From: Rhodococcus sp. IITR03
Lineage (GTDB): Bacteria; Actinomycetota; Actinomycetes; Mycobacteriales; Mycobacteriaceae
Length of the DNA stretch: 23,409 nucleotides
Direction: 5' to 3'
NCBI GenBank assembly: GCA_001017865.1
Contig: LATQ01000001.1
Location: 1,065,522-1,088,930, forward strand
Positions 8,659 to 19,107 of the stretch are shown in pieces. Positions within the stretch are counted from its first letter, which is position 1. Every line of letters begins with the position of its first letter. The notes under the pieces were generated by a model that did no database searches, was not told the origin of the DNA, and saw nothing but the letters and a program-made list of their open reading frames with translations. The translations under genes were made by a program, and so were the position numbers.

Positions 8659-9607
8659 GTGGCTGGTGGTCTCGTCGCCCTTCTGGACGACGTCGCGGTA
8701 CTTGCGAAGGCAGCCGCGGCATCCATAGACGACATCGGCGCCGCAGCCGGCAGGGCGAGCGTCAAAGCAGCGGGCGTGGTCGTCGACGACACGGCCGTCA
8801 CCCCTCGCTACGTGCACGGGTTCACCCCCGATCGCGAACTGCCGATCATCCGCAAGATCGCGATCGGGTCGATCCGCAACAAGCTCCTGATCATCCTGCC
8901 GGTCGCGATGATCCTGAGTCAGTTCCTCCCGCAGGCCCTGCCGTATCTGCTCATCGCCGGTGGTCTGTTCCTCTGCTACGAGGGTGCCGAGAAGGTCTAC
9001 GAAGCGCTCACCGGCGGCCACCACGAAGAAGAGGCCACCGCGGCGGAGAAGGGCCCCGAGTTCGAGAAGGCCATGATCGGCGGCGCGATCCGCACCGACC
9101 TGATCCTGTCGGCCGAGATCATGGTGATCTCGCTGGCCACGGTCGAGGACGAACCTTCCTGACCCGACTGCTCGTCCTCCTCGTCGTCGCCGTCCTCATC
9201 ACCGTCCTGGTCTACGGCGTGGTCGCCTGATCGTGAAGATGGACGATGTCGGCCTGGCGCTCGCGAAACGGAAATCGACCTTCGCTCAGCGCGTCGGTCG
9301 CGGTCTCGTGACGGCGATGCCGAAGCTGATGACCGTTCTCACCGTGGTCGGGATCGCCGCCATGCTGTGGGTCGGTGGGCACATCCTGCTCGTCAACGTC
9401 GGCGAGGCCGGATTCCATTGGCCTGCCGATCGTCTCCACGATCTCGAGCACTGGTTCGGCGAGCTCGTGCACGGCGGATTCGGCGGCGTGCTGTCGTGGA
9501 CCGCGGGGACCGTGGCATCCGCTCTGGTGGGCCTGATCGTGGGCGCGATCGTCGTGCTGATCATGCACCTGATCCCGCGGCGGAAGAAGGCCGACGCCAC
9601 GCACTGA
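8659..9607 (+). CDS. DUF808 (YedI-type) membrane protein, frameshifted twice
   Basis: About 316 residues after repair. Segment 1, from GTG 8659 (GGGAGG six bases upstream), starts [20 protein letters not shown] and carries the family stretches [32 protein letters not shown] and [17 protein letters not shown]. Segment 2 is [20 protein letters not shown]; segment 3 starts [16 protein letters not shown]. One C restored near 9154 and one near 9226 joins them. Several helices predict an inner-membrane protein; the acidic/histidine stretch [19 protein letters not shown] is probably a cytoplasmic loop. The molecular function of DUF808 is not known. It lies in the arsenic region but has its own Shine-Dalgarno and a 204-bp upstream gap, so a functional link is unproven. 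Confidence 0.88.
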
Positions 9608-9630
9608 CGCCGCCGGATCCCCCGGACGGG

Positions 9631-10233
9631 TCACTCCGGGGCGCTTCTCCGGACCGCCTGCGCGAACGCCGCATGAGACCGGGATCCTTGACGCCGCGTT
9701 CGGCCTCGATGCCGCTGGAGACGTCGACACCCCACGCCCCGGACGCGGCAAGCGCCCTCTCGACATTGTCGGGGTTCAGCCCGCCCGCGAGGACCCACCG
9801 ACCGGACGGCAGGCACTGCGTCCTGCCAGTCCCACGTCTTCCCGGCACCGGCGACGGCACCGTCGACGAGCAGCAGGTCGGCCCCGTAGTCCTCCGACAG
9901 CGCCTCGGCTCCTCCGGTGTTGACGGCACGGATCACCGTGAATCCAGCGTCGTGCAGCACGCGCACGTCGTCGGCCGACCGAAGGTCGTGCACCTGGACG
10001 TGATCGAGATTCGCGGCCCGCGCCGTCGCGATGATCTCGTCGAGGGGCATCTTCACGTAGACGCCGACGGCGAGTGTTTCCGCCGGCACGCGGGGGCGGA
10101 GCGTCGCGGCCCGGTCGGGGGAGATGCGACGAGGACTCTCGGCAAGGACGAAACCGACCGCGTCGACGCCCAGTTCGACGGCGAGATCGACCGTCGCCTC
10201 GTCCTGCAGCCCGCACATCTTGATGAACGTCAT
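9631..10233 (-). CDS. trpF: phosphoribosylanthranilate isomerase, frameshifted
   Basis: Catalyses the Amadori rearrangement of N-(5'-phosphoribosyl)anthranilate in tryptophan synthesis. A (beta/alpha)8 barrel of about 201 residues. Catalytic Cys7 lies in IKMCGL and Asp124 in [17 protein letters not shown]. The phosphate-binding end shows [12 protein letters not shown] and [16 protein letters not shown]. Two shifts interrupt it. One near 9815 needs two bases (or removal of one); one near 9669 needs one base and restores the tail [12 protein letters not shown]. Start ATG 10233 is preferred over GTG 10236 because GGAAGG lies at proper spacing only for the ATG. It follows the second arsR on the same strand after 48 bp. 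No trp genes are nearby. Confidence 0.9.
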   Translation of the reverse strand: MTFIKMCGLQDEATVDLAVELGVDAVGFVLAESPRRISPDRAATLRPRVPAETLAVGVYVKMPLDEIIATARAANLDHVQVHDLRSADDVRVLHDAGFTVIRAVNTGGAEALSEDYGADLLLVDGAVAGAGKTWDWQDAVPAVRSVGPRGRAEPRQCREGACRVRGVGCRRLQRHRGRTRRQGSRSHAAFAQAVRRSAPE

Positions 10234-10281
10234 CACTACCTTCCTCGCCGTTTCTCCACCTCGAGGATATGTCTGCGACCG

Positions 10282-10639
10282 TCAGCGGCAGCAGTTCGGA
10301 TCCAGGACGACCCTGAGCGCTCGAGGGACTCGGAGCGGGCACGGTGATAGACGTTCATCCCGCGCCGCTCGGATTCGACCATGCCCGCCTTGCGCAGTTG
10401 TCCGAGGTGATGGCTCACCGTGGATTCCGCGAGATCGACACCGGTTGCAAGATCACATGTGCACACCGCACCTTCGTCTGCAGTGAGCAGGATCGACATG
10501 AGCTTGATGCGCACCGGGTCGGCCAGGGCCTTCAACCTCAACGCGACTTCGAGGGCGGCATCGTCACTCATCGGCGCAGCCGATACCGGCGCACAGCAGA
10601 TCGGGCGCGGACATCGATCACGGGTAGAGCTTTCGGCAT
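10282..10639 (-). CDS. arsR: second ArsR-family repressor, frameshifted at both ends
   Basis: About 119 residues after repair. From ATG 10639 the N-terminus reads MPKALPVIDVRA; one base restored near 10604 continues it as PICCAPVSAAPMSDDAAL. The winged-helix core is RLKALADPVRIKLMSIL, then VDLAESTVSHHLGQLRKAG, then the wing ESERRGMNVYHRA. A second base restored near 10317 replaces an unlikely long tail with SLERLRVVLDPNCCR. Cysteines are C15-C16, C60, C62 and a C-terminal pair. C15-C16 match the positions of the vicinal pair in the Corynebacterium glutamicum ArsR, whose As(III) site uses C15, C16 and C55. It is divergent from the cadI/arsI gene and probably controls both through the boxes at 10661-10716. 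Confidence 0.9.
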
Positions 10640-10660
10640 GATTCGAGCCTAACCACCTTC

Positions 10661-10716
10661 TTGACATATGTCGAAATATAGGAGCATCCTGTGAGCGTTA
10701 ATTCGATATATGTCAC
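10661..10716. promoter_or_regulatory. two ArsR boxes in the divergent arsR / cadI promoter
   Basis: Box 1, 10661-10675, is TTCGACATATGTCAA on the minus strand; its core GACATATGTC is a perfect 10-bp palindrome. Box 2, 10702-10716, is TTCGATATATGTCAC on the plus strand, matching 13 of 15. A TATATT on the minus strand (10675-10680) could be the -10 for arsR, and GATATA (10705-10710) the -10 for cadI. Each box overlaps one of them, as expected for repression. Confidence 0.6.
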
Positions 10717-10732
10717 ACAGGTGGAGGTTGTC

Positions 10733-11229
10733 ATGTCACGCATCCAGTTCGCTCTCGACGTCGACGACCTGCCCGAAGCGGTCGCCTTCTACTCGACACT
10801 GTTCGGTACCGAACCGGCCAAGCTCGAACCGGGCTACGCCAACTTCGCGATCGCCGATCCACCGTTGAAGCTGGTGCTGTTCGAGAACCCGGCAAGGGCG
10901 GCACGATCAACCATCTCGGGGTCGAGGTCGACTCGTCCGAGAAGGTGCACACCGAGATCGCCCGATTGACCGAAGCGGGCCTGTTCGCCGACGAGGAGAT
11001 GGGCACGACCTGTTGCTACGCCACGCAGGACAAGGCGTGGGTGACGGGTCCGGCAGGGGAGAAGTGGGAGGTGTACACCGTCCTGGCCGATTCGGAGACC
11101 TTCGGGTCGAGCCCGCAGCATCTCGACGGCCCGCGAGAGACCGACGACGTGGCGTGCTGCACCGCGAACACGGCAGACGAGCGCCAGAACCAGCCTTCGA
11201 CGACAGGAGCCGCACCTACCTGCTGCTGA
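10733..11229 (+). CDS. cadI: ArsI/CadI-family metalloenzyme (vicinal oxygen chelate fold), frameshifted
   Basis: About 165 residues after repair. MSRIQFALDVDDLPEAVAFY and LFGTEPAKLEPGYANFAI open the first VOC module; one G restored near 10891 continues ENPGKGGTINHLGVEVDSSE. Likely metal ligands are Gln5, His61 and Glu113 (KWEVYTVL). The vicinal pair C94-C95 in GTTCCYATQDK matches the trivalent-arsenic binding pair of ArsI C-As lyases, which demethylate organoarsenicals with Fe(II) and O2. CadI homologues are known only as cadmium- or arsenic-induced, so the true substrate is open. Start ATG 10733 has GGAGG upstream. The C-terminus has a further CC pair, then a polar tail ending in PTCC, which is unusual. 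It is divergent from arsR. Confidence 0.88.
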
Positions 11230-11269
11230 ACGTCTTTCGCCGAAGGTTCACGTCCTCGGGACACGATCT

Positions 11270-11296
11270 GTCGCCCCGGCCGCCGGGCGGGGCGAC
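11270..11296. terminator. bidirectional hairpin between cadI and dnaB
   Basis: GTCGCCCCG (11270-11278) and CGGGGCGAC (11288-11296) form a perfect 9-bp GC-rich stem around a 9-base loop. It lies 40 bp past the cadI stop and 8 bp past the dnaB stop on the other strand, so it can end transcription of both convergent genes. Confidence 0.65.
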
Positions 11297-11304
11297 GACT
11301 CGTA

Positions 11305-14498
<3,194 letters not shown>

Positions 14499-14680
14499 TG
14501 CAGTGCCTGCCTTCCTCCACATGTCCCCGTCCGGCGCGCCGTGCTCCGGCGGATACCTGCACGCACTCCCGGTGTCGGTACCCGGGGTTTCGTGTCCGGT
14601 TCTACTCGCCCCTACCGACATCCTGTGTGTGGAGTCGTGCGCCCGACGTTAGGGATCGGGATGACCCTCCACAACTCGGG

Positions 14681-14939
14681 TTGTGCACACAGTTGGGGAT
14701 GAATTGTGGAAAGAGGAGGACAGCCTTGTGCACCGGATGTGCACAACCTGGGGACAACACATCTCACATCTCCCATAACTGCAGGTAGGAGCGGAAAAAC
14801 GCCTGTTCACACCTGTGGAGAAAAAGAATTTCGGCGTGTCGGAGGGCCGGGCGTGTTCACCCATTCGTTCCCCGAACGACATTCCGAGGAGTCACAACGG
14901 TGTGGTTTACCCCCCGGTTTATCCACAGGCTGTGCACAG
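14681..14939. promoter_or_regulatory. cluster of DnaA-box-like sequences
   Basis: Against TTATCCACA or TTGTCCACA: TTATCCACA at 14919-14927 (+) is perfect. TTCTCCACA (14814-14822, -), TTGTGCACA (14681-14689, +; 14738-14746, -) and TTGTCCCCA (14749-14757, -) match 8 of 9. Weaker copies are CTTTCCACA (14705-14713, -), TTGTGCACC (14726-14734, +) and CTGTGCACA (14931-14939, -). That is eight sites in 259 bp. DnaA binding is inferred only. Confidence 0.5.
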
Positions 14940-14943
14940 ACGA

Positions 14944-14980
14944 CGAGGAGCCCCACGCCGACCAGGCGCGGGGCTCCTCG
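14944..14980 (-). terminator. hairpin terminator of the rpsF-ssb-rpsR-rplI operon
   Basis: CGAGGAGCCCCACGC (14944-14958) pairs with GCGCGGGGCTCCTCG (14966-14980) at 14 of 15 positions around a 7-base loop. It begins 11 bp past the rplI stop on the minus strand. No T-run follows, as usual in actinobacteria. Confidence 0.8.
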
Positions 14981-14991
14981 AGGGGCCGGAA

Positions 14992-15447
14992 TCAGGCAGC
15001 CACGACGTTCAGCGTGAACTTCGCGGTGACATCCGGGTGCAGCTTCACGACGATCTGGTGCTTACCGGTCGCCTTGATGTGAGCCTTGGGCAGCTCGACG
15101 ATGCGCTTGTCGACAACCGGGCCACCGGCAGCCTTGAGAGCACCGGCGACATCGGCAGCGGTGACCGAGCCGAACAGCTTGCCCGAGTCGCTCGAGGTCT
15201 TGACGCTCAGCGAGACGTCCTCGAGGCCCTCGATGGCGGCCTTGAGCTCCTGGGCGTGCTCGAGGCCACGCACGGCGCGAGCCTCCTGAGCACGGCGGAT
15301 GCCCTCGACCTGCTTCTGGGCACCACGGGTGGCGACGATCGCCAGGCCGCGGGGCAGCAGGTAGTTGCGGCCGTAGCCGTCCTTGACCTCAACGGTGTCG
15401 CCAGGCGCACCGAGGTTGTCCACGTCAGCAGTAAGGATGAGCTTCAT
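14992..15447 (-). CDS. rplI: 50S ribosomal protein L9
   Basis: An intact protein of 151 residues, the usual L9 length. The N-terminal RNA-binding domain shows [20 protein letters not shown] and [20 protein letters not shown], the family signature. A long central helix follows (about residues 41-75), then the C-terminal 23S rRNA-binding domain ([36 protein letters not shown]). L9 sits at the base of the L1 stalk. Start ATG 15447 has GGGAGG upstream. Last gene of the operon, 17 bp after rpsR, followed by the terminator at 14944-14980. Confidence 0.98.
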   Translation of the reverse strand: MKLILTADVDNLGAPGDTVEVKDGYGRNYLLPRGLAIVATRGAQKQVEGIRRAQEARAVRGLEHAQELKAAIEGLEDVSLSVKTSSDSGKLFGSVTAADVAGALKAAGGPVVDKRIVELPKAHIKATGKHQIVVKLHPDVTAKFTLNVVAA

Positions 15448-15464
15448 CGTGTCCCTCCCTTTCC

Positions 15465-15707
15465 TCAGCGAGTCGTCGAGACGTAAGGGAGCAGAGCCAC
15501 CTCACGAGAGTTCTTGACAGCAACAGCGACGTCGCGCTGGTGCTGCACGCAGTTGCCGGTGACGCGGCGAGCGCGGATCTTGCCGCGATCGCTGACGTAC
15601 TTGCGCAGCAGCGTCGTGTCCTTGTAATCGATCTGCACGTTCTTTTCCTTGCAGAAGGTGCAGACCTTCTTCTTCAAAACCTTCTCGCGCGCGGGCGACT
15701 TAGGCAT
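15465..15707 (-). CDS. rpsR: 30S ribosomal protein S18, cysteine-containing (zinc-type)
   Basis: An intact 80-residue S18 beginning [20 protein letters not shown] and carrying [19 protein letters not shown] and [15 protein letters not shown]. It forms a heterodimer with S6 on the 30S platform. C16, C19 and C53 are present, so this is the C+ form expected to bind zinc; many actinobacteria also encode a zinc-free paralogue used under zinc limitation, which would be elsewhere. Start: ATG 15707. It lies 41 bp after ssb and 17 bp before rplI. Confidence 0.97.
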   Translation of the reverse strand: MPKSPAREKVLKKKVCTFCKEKNVQIDYKDTTLLRKYVSDRGKIRARRVTGNCVQHQRDVAVAVKNSREVALLPYVSTTR

Positions 15708-15748
15708 GGTCGTTCTCCGTAATTTTGGATGTTCCGATCGAGGTCGGA

Positions 15749-16266
15749 TCAGAACGGAGGCTCGTCGTCCCCGGAACCACCGAAGGAGCCCGACTGCGGG
15801 GCGTCGCCCACGGGTCGTCTCCGCCGACGTTCGTGTTCTGAGCGGGACGGCCACCGCCCGATCCACCGGAGGAACCACCGAAGCCTCCGCCACCGCCACC
15901 GCGACCGGCCTTGGTGACCTTGGCCGTGGCGTAACGGAGCGAGGGGCCGATCTCGTCGACCTCGAGCTCCACGACAGTGCGCTTCTCACCTTCACGCGTC
16001 TCGTAGCTGCGCTGCTTGAGCCGGCCCTGCACGATCACACGCGAGCCGCGAGTCAAGCTCTCGGCCACGTTCTCCGCTGCCTCACGCCAGATGTTGCAGC
16101 GCAGGAACAGAGCCTCGCCGTCCTTCCATTCGTTGGACTGACGGTCGAACACGCGGGGCGTGGATGCAACGGTGAAGTTCGCAACCGCAGCACCCGCGGG
16201 GGTGAAACGCAGTTCGGGGTCGGCGGTCAGATTGCCGACCACGGTGATGACGGTGTCGCCTGCCAT
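15749..16266 (-). CDS. ssb: single-stranded DNA-binding protein SSB, frameshifted in the tail
   Basis: Binds single-stranded DNA at replication forks as a tetramer and recruits partners by its C-terminal tip. About 172 residues after repair. The OB fold covers residues 1-112 ([59 protein letters not shown]). A glycine-rich linker follows (about 122-145). Adding one base to the C-run near 15798 changes an atypical arginine-rich ending into [18 protein letters not shown], the expected acidic tip. The apparent longer reading overlapping rpsR is therefore an artefact. It lies 64 bp after rpsF, in the usual rpsF-ssb-rpsR order. Confidence 0.97.
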
Positions 16267-16330
16267 GTGGTTCCTCCTGCAGTGTGGGGAGTCCTGATGC
16301 GCCAGAGCCTACGGCCCGGCGCCGACAGGC

Positions 16331-16618
16331 TCACTTGCCGTGGCGCAGAACCTTGGTGCGGAGCACCGACTCGTTCAGGCCGAGCTGGCGATCCAGCTCT
16401 GCAACGGCAGCAGGCGTCGCGCTGATGTCGATCACCGCGTAGATGCCTTCGCTGTTCTTGGCGATCTCGTAGGCGAGACGGCGCTTACCCCACACGTCGA
16501 CCTTGTCGACCTTGCCGCCTTCCTGGCGAATGACGTTGAGGAACGTCTCCAGCGAGGGAGCGACGGTGCGCTCGTCCAGGCTGGGGTCCAGGATGATCAT
16601 CAATTCGTAATGACGCAT
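16331..16618 (-). CDS. rpsF: 30S ribosomal protein S6
   Basis: An intact 95-residue S6: [20 protein letters not shown], then [20 protein letters not shown] and [20 protein letters not shown]. It has the ferredoxin-like fold that pairs with S18 on the 30S platform. Start ATG 16618 has AGGAGGTGATG a few bases upstream. First gene of the rpsF-ssb-rpsR-rplI operon; a leader with two hairpins precedes it. Confidence 0.98.
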   Translation of the reverse strand: MRHYELMIILDPSLDERTVAPSLETFLNVIRQEGGKVDKVDVWGKRRLAYEIAKNSEGIYAVIDISATPAAVAELDRQLGLNESVLRTKVLRHGK

Positions 16619-16692
16619 AAGACCTCATCACCTCCTATGGACTGTGAACGGTCACGGACGTTCCGTGACAGGAGGGTCGTTGCGTCAGCAAC
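16619..16692 (-). promoter_or_regulatory. rpsF mRNA leader with two hairpins
   Basis: GTCACGGA (16651-16658) and TCCGTGAC (16662-16669) form a perfect 8-bp stem with a 3-base loop. GTTGC (16679-16683) and GCAAC (16688-16692) form a 5-bp stem with a 4-base loop. Both lie between the likely promoter and the rpsF Shine-Dalgarno. rpsF leaders in many bacteria carry an S6:S18-binding autoregulatory element; whether this is one cannot be settled by eye. Confidence 0.4.
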
Positions 16693-16772
16693 CCATGAAG
16701 GGTACACGACGGCCCGGCGACCAGCGAAATCGCCGACCGTCGCGGGCAGGGGTTTTGTCCTAGGGTGAGGAC

Positions 16773-18112
16773 ATGCGCACGAGCTCCGGGACCGTCTCGC
16801 TCGTCGCCGTCCTGACGTGCGCGGTGATGATGTGGTTCGGCTACCTGAACAAGGCCCGGTGCGCCGGCCCCACCTTCGACGCCGAGGGCCGCACGCTGCG
16901 GTTCGAGGACATCAAGGACGCGGACGTCTGTTATTCCGACATCCAGCAGTTGTGGATCGGCCGCGGCATCAACCTCCACCTCTTCCCCTTCGTCGACGGG
17001 GGCATCACCTCGTCGGGAGCGCTGACCGGGGGCACCGTCGAGTACCCCGTGCTCAGCGGGGTGCTCATGTGGATCGGGGCGATCGGTGCCCACACCGACG
17101 CGGAGTTCCTCCTGCAGTCGGCGTGGTTGCTCGCCCCCTTCGGCTGATCACCGCGTGGTTGCTCGCCCGGATGGCGGGGTGGGCAGCGCTGACGTGGTCG
17201 CTCACGCCGCCGCTCGTGCTCTACGCCTTCCTCAACTGGGACCTGCCGGTCGTGGCGGTCACCGTCGCCGCCGTCGCGGTGCTGACGATCGAACGCTGGT
17301 CGCTGCGGACTCGCGGAGTGGTCGCGGCGGTGCTGCTGGGCGTGGGCTTCTGTCTCAAGCTCTATCCGGGCATCTTCGTGCTGCCGCTCATCGCCTATGT
17401 CCTCACCGGCGGGAGCTCACCCGACCGGAAGCGGGACGTCCCCGGCGCCCTCGCCGTCGCGGGCACGGCGGCAGCGACGGTCGCCGCGATCAACCTGCCC
17501 TTCGCGATCCTCGGCTACGAGGGCTGGCGCGCGTCGTTCGCCTTCCAGCAGAACCGGGAAGCGGACGGGACCAGCAACTCCATCTGGTACTGGGGTCTGC
17601 GGCCGTTGATGGGCGGCTACCAGGAATACGAGAACACTCCCCAGTACAACGAGCTGGTGGCCCAGTTGTCGCCGACGCTGGTCGCGCTGTCGTTCGCGCT
17701 CGCTCTGTGGTTCGGATGGCGCCGATACCTCCGCGACGGCGTCTATCCGTGGCTCGGGACCGGGGCCGCGATGCTGTGCGGGTTCATGCTCTTCCACAAG
17801 GTGCACTCACCGCAGTACACGCTGTGGCTGCTGCCACTGCTGATCCTGCTGCGCGTGCCGTGGGGTCTCGTCGCCGCTTATCTCCTCGCCGACCTCGCCA
17901 TCGGCATCGGCATCTTCCGGTGGTTCGCCGCGACCGCCGGCGAAACGGACATGGCCCTGCCGCTCACGCTCGTCCACATCGGAGTGTGGGGACGCGCGGT
18001 CCTGCTGGTCGTGCTGTTCTTCGTCTTCCTGCGCGTCGCGCCCCGAACTCCGTGGCAGCAGACGGAACGAACGGACTACGCTCGCCGTCCGACGACGACC
18101 GGGAGAACGTGA
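16773..18112 (+). CDS. GT87-type polyprenyl-linked glycosyltransferase (GT-C fold), frameshifted
   Basis: About 446 residues after repair, with around ten hydrophobic helices. The N-terminus MRTSSGTVSLVAVLTCAVMM is a membrane anchor. An outside loop carries ADVCYSDIQQLWIGRGINL and GGTVEYPVLSGVLMWIG, features of GT-C/GT87 enzymes, in which an early loop aspartate is catalytic. One C restored near 17143 joins LLAPFG to LITAWLLARM. The later stretch GVGFCLKLYPGIFVLPLIAY is also typical. Family members add mannose or arabinose from decaprenyl-phosphate donors to cell-envelope glycans; the acceptor here is unknown. Start: ATG 16773, with GGTGAGG upstream. The stop overlaps the next ATG (TGATG). 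Confidence 0.85.
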
Positions 18113-18699
18113 TGAACGACAGTTGGACGGAACATCCCGTCCTCGAGGGTCCCCGTATCCGGCTCGAGCCCCTCACCGACGCGTACGCCGAAGGGTTGCT
18201 GGAAGCCGCCGACGATCCCGACACGATTTTCGCCTGGGCGCACCTCGTGATCCGCGACCTCGACGACGCGCGCACCTTCGTGCGCGAGGCGGTGGCCGAT
18301 CCGTCCCGGTTGCCCTACGCGATCGTCGACAGGACGACCGGTGAGGTGCTGGGATCGACGTCCTACTACCTGCTCGAACCGGCCCACCGCACATTGGTGA
18401 TCGGGTACACCTGGTTGTCGACGCGAGTGCAGCGCACCCACGTGAACAGCGAGTCGAAACTGCTTCTGCTGCAGCGCGCATTCGACGACCTCGGGGCCGT
18501 ACGCGTGACGTGGCACGCCGACGAACGCAACACCCGTTCGCGCGACGCTCTGCGCCGGCTCGGCGCCACCGAGGAGGGTCTGCTCCGCAAGCACCGCAGG
18601 CGCCGTGACGGCAGCTGGCGGACCACCGCCCTGTTCTCCCTCACGGACGACGAATGGCCCGGGGTGCGCGCCCGGCTCGAGGAGCGCCCGGTGCGATGA
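18112..18699 (+). CDS. GNAT-family N-acetyltransferase (RimJ/RimL-like)
   Basis: An intact 195-residue protein. IRLEPLTDAYAEGLLEAADD opens the fold. The central strands and acetyl-CoA loop follow (AIVDRTTGEVLGSTSYYLLE; VIGYTWLSTRVQRTHVNSES, a RimL-type loop). The end has VTWHADERNTRSRDALRRLG and then ATEEGLLRKHR. It probably acetylates an amino group of a small molecule or protein N-terminus; the substrate is unknown. Its ATG overlaps the glycosyltransferase stop by one base and its stop overlaps the next start, so the three genes are coupled. Confidence 0.92.
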   Translation: MNDSWTEHPVLEGPRIRLEPLTDAYAEGLLEAADDPDTIFAWAHLVIRDLDDARTFVREAVADPSRLPYAIVDRTTGEVLGSTSYYLLEPAHRTLVIGYTWLSTRVQRTHVNSESKLLLLQRAFDDLGAVRVTWHADERNTRSRDALRRLGATEEGLLRKHRRRRDGSWRTTALFSLTDDEWPGVRARLEERPVR

Positions 18700-19104
18700 G
18701 GACGAGGCGCGCGCTCGCAGCCCCATGGCGATCGCCGTGGTGCGGTCGCGGTGTGCGCAGCGGTGGCGTGGGCCGACCCGACCACGCCGGGTGGGGTCAT
18801 CCCGCCGTGCCCCACCTATTCACTGTTCGGAATCCTGTGTCCCGGTTGCGGTTCGTCACGGATGTTGTACTCACTCGTCCATCTCGACGTACCGGCAGCG
18901 TTGCACTACAACGCCCTCGGTCTCGTCGCGCTGGCCGTGCTCACCGTGGTCTTCGGTCTGTGGACGTGGGGCCGGGTGCGGGGCACACCGATGCCGCGAT
19001 GGACGCGATACCGGTGGACCCCGCACCTCGTGCTGGCCCTGACGGCGGTGTGGTTCGTCGTGCGCAACATCCCGGTCGCGCCGTTCACCGCCCTACGGAT
19101 CTGA
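18696..19104 (+). CDS. DUF2752 membrane protein, frameshifted twice
   Basis: About 136 residues after repair. From ATG 18696 (overlapping the GNAT stop), MRTRRALAAP is followed after one added C near 18721 by MAIAVV, and after one added G near 18742 by AVGVCAAVAWADPTTPGG. The DUF2752 hallmark is LFGILCPGCGSSRMLYSLVH, followed by LDVPAALHYNALGLVALAVL and a second helix (LVLALTAVWFVVRNIPV). Two to three membrane helices. The function of the family is unknown; the CPxCG motif sits at the end of a helix. Convergent with the secreted-protein gene, 3-bp gap. Confidence 0.88.
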
Positions 19105-19107
19105 CCG

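Larger units (their letters stand above)
14499..14991. other. 493-bp intergenic region upstream of dnaB
   Basis: No convincing gene. It separates the rpsF-rplI operon terminator from dnaB. From 14640 to 14940 it is richer in A and T than its surroundings and contains a cluster of DnaA-box-like 9-mers; the hairpin terminator of rplI is at its right end. The part nearest dnaB (14499-14640) should hold the dnaB promoter. TATTCGGGA-like sequences at 14463-14475 lie inside the coding region, so I cannot place a -10 with confidence. Confidence 0.7.

Noticed and set aside
6592..11229. The arsenic region as a mobile genetic island
   Set aside because: No integrase, transposase, tRNA, flanking direct repeat or change in base composition was seen in the window.
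14649..14882. A 77-residue minus-strand open frame in the dnaB-rplI gap, where mycobacteria have a small gene
   Set aside because: No similarity I can recognise, no ribosome site, and it overlaps the repeated TGTGCACA / DnaA-box-like sequences.
14641..14940. Chromosomal origin of replication at this site
   Set aside because: DnaA-box-like sites are present, but dnaA, dnaN and rpmH are not next to it, and no AT-rich unwinding element is clear. Kept as a regulatory cluster only.
15700..16266. SSB with a longer C-terminus running into rpsR
   Set aside because: The family tip DDEPPF appears in another frame after adding one base to the C-run near 15798, and the gene then stops at 15749.
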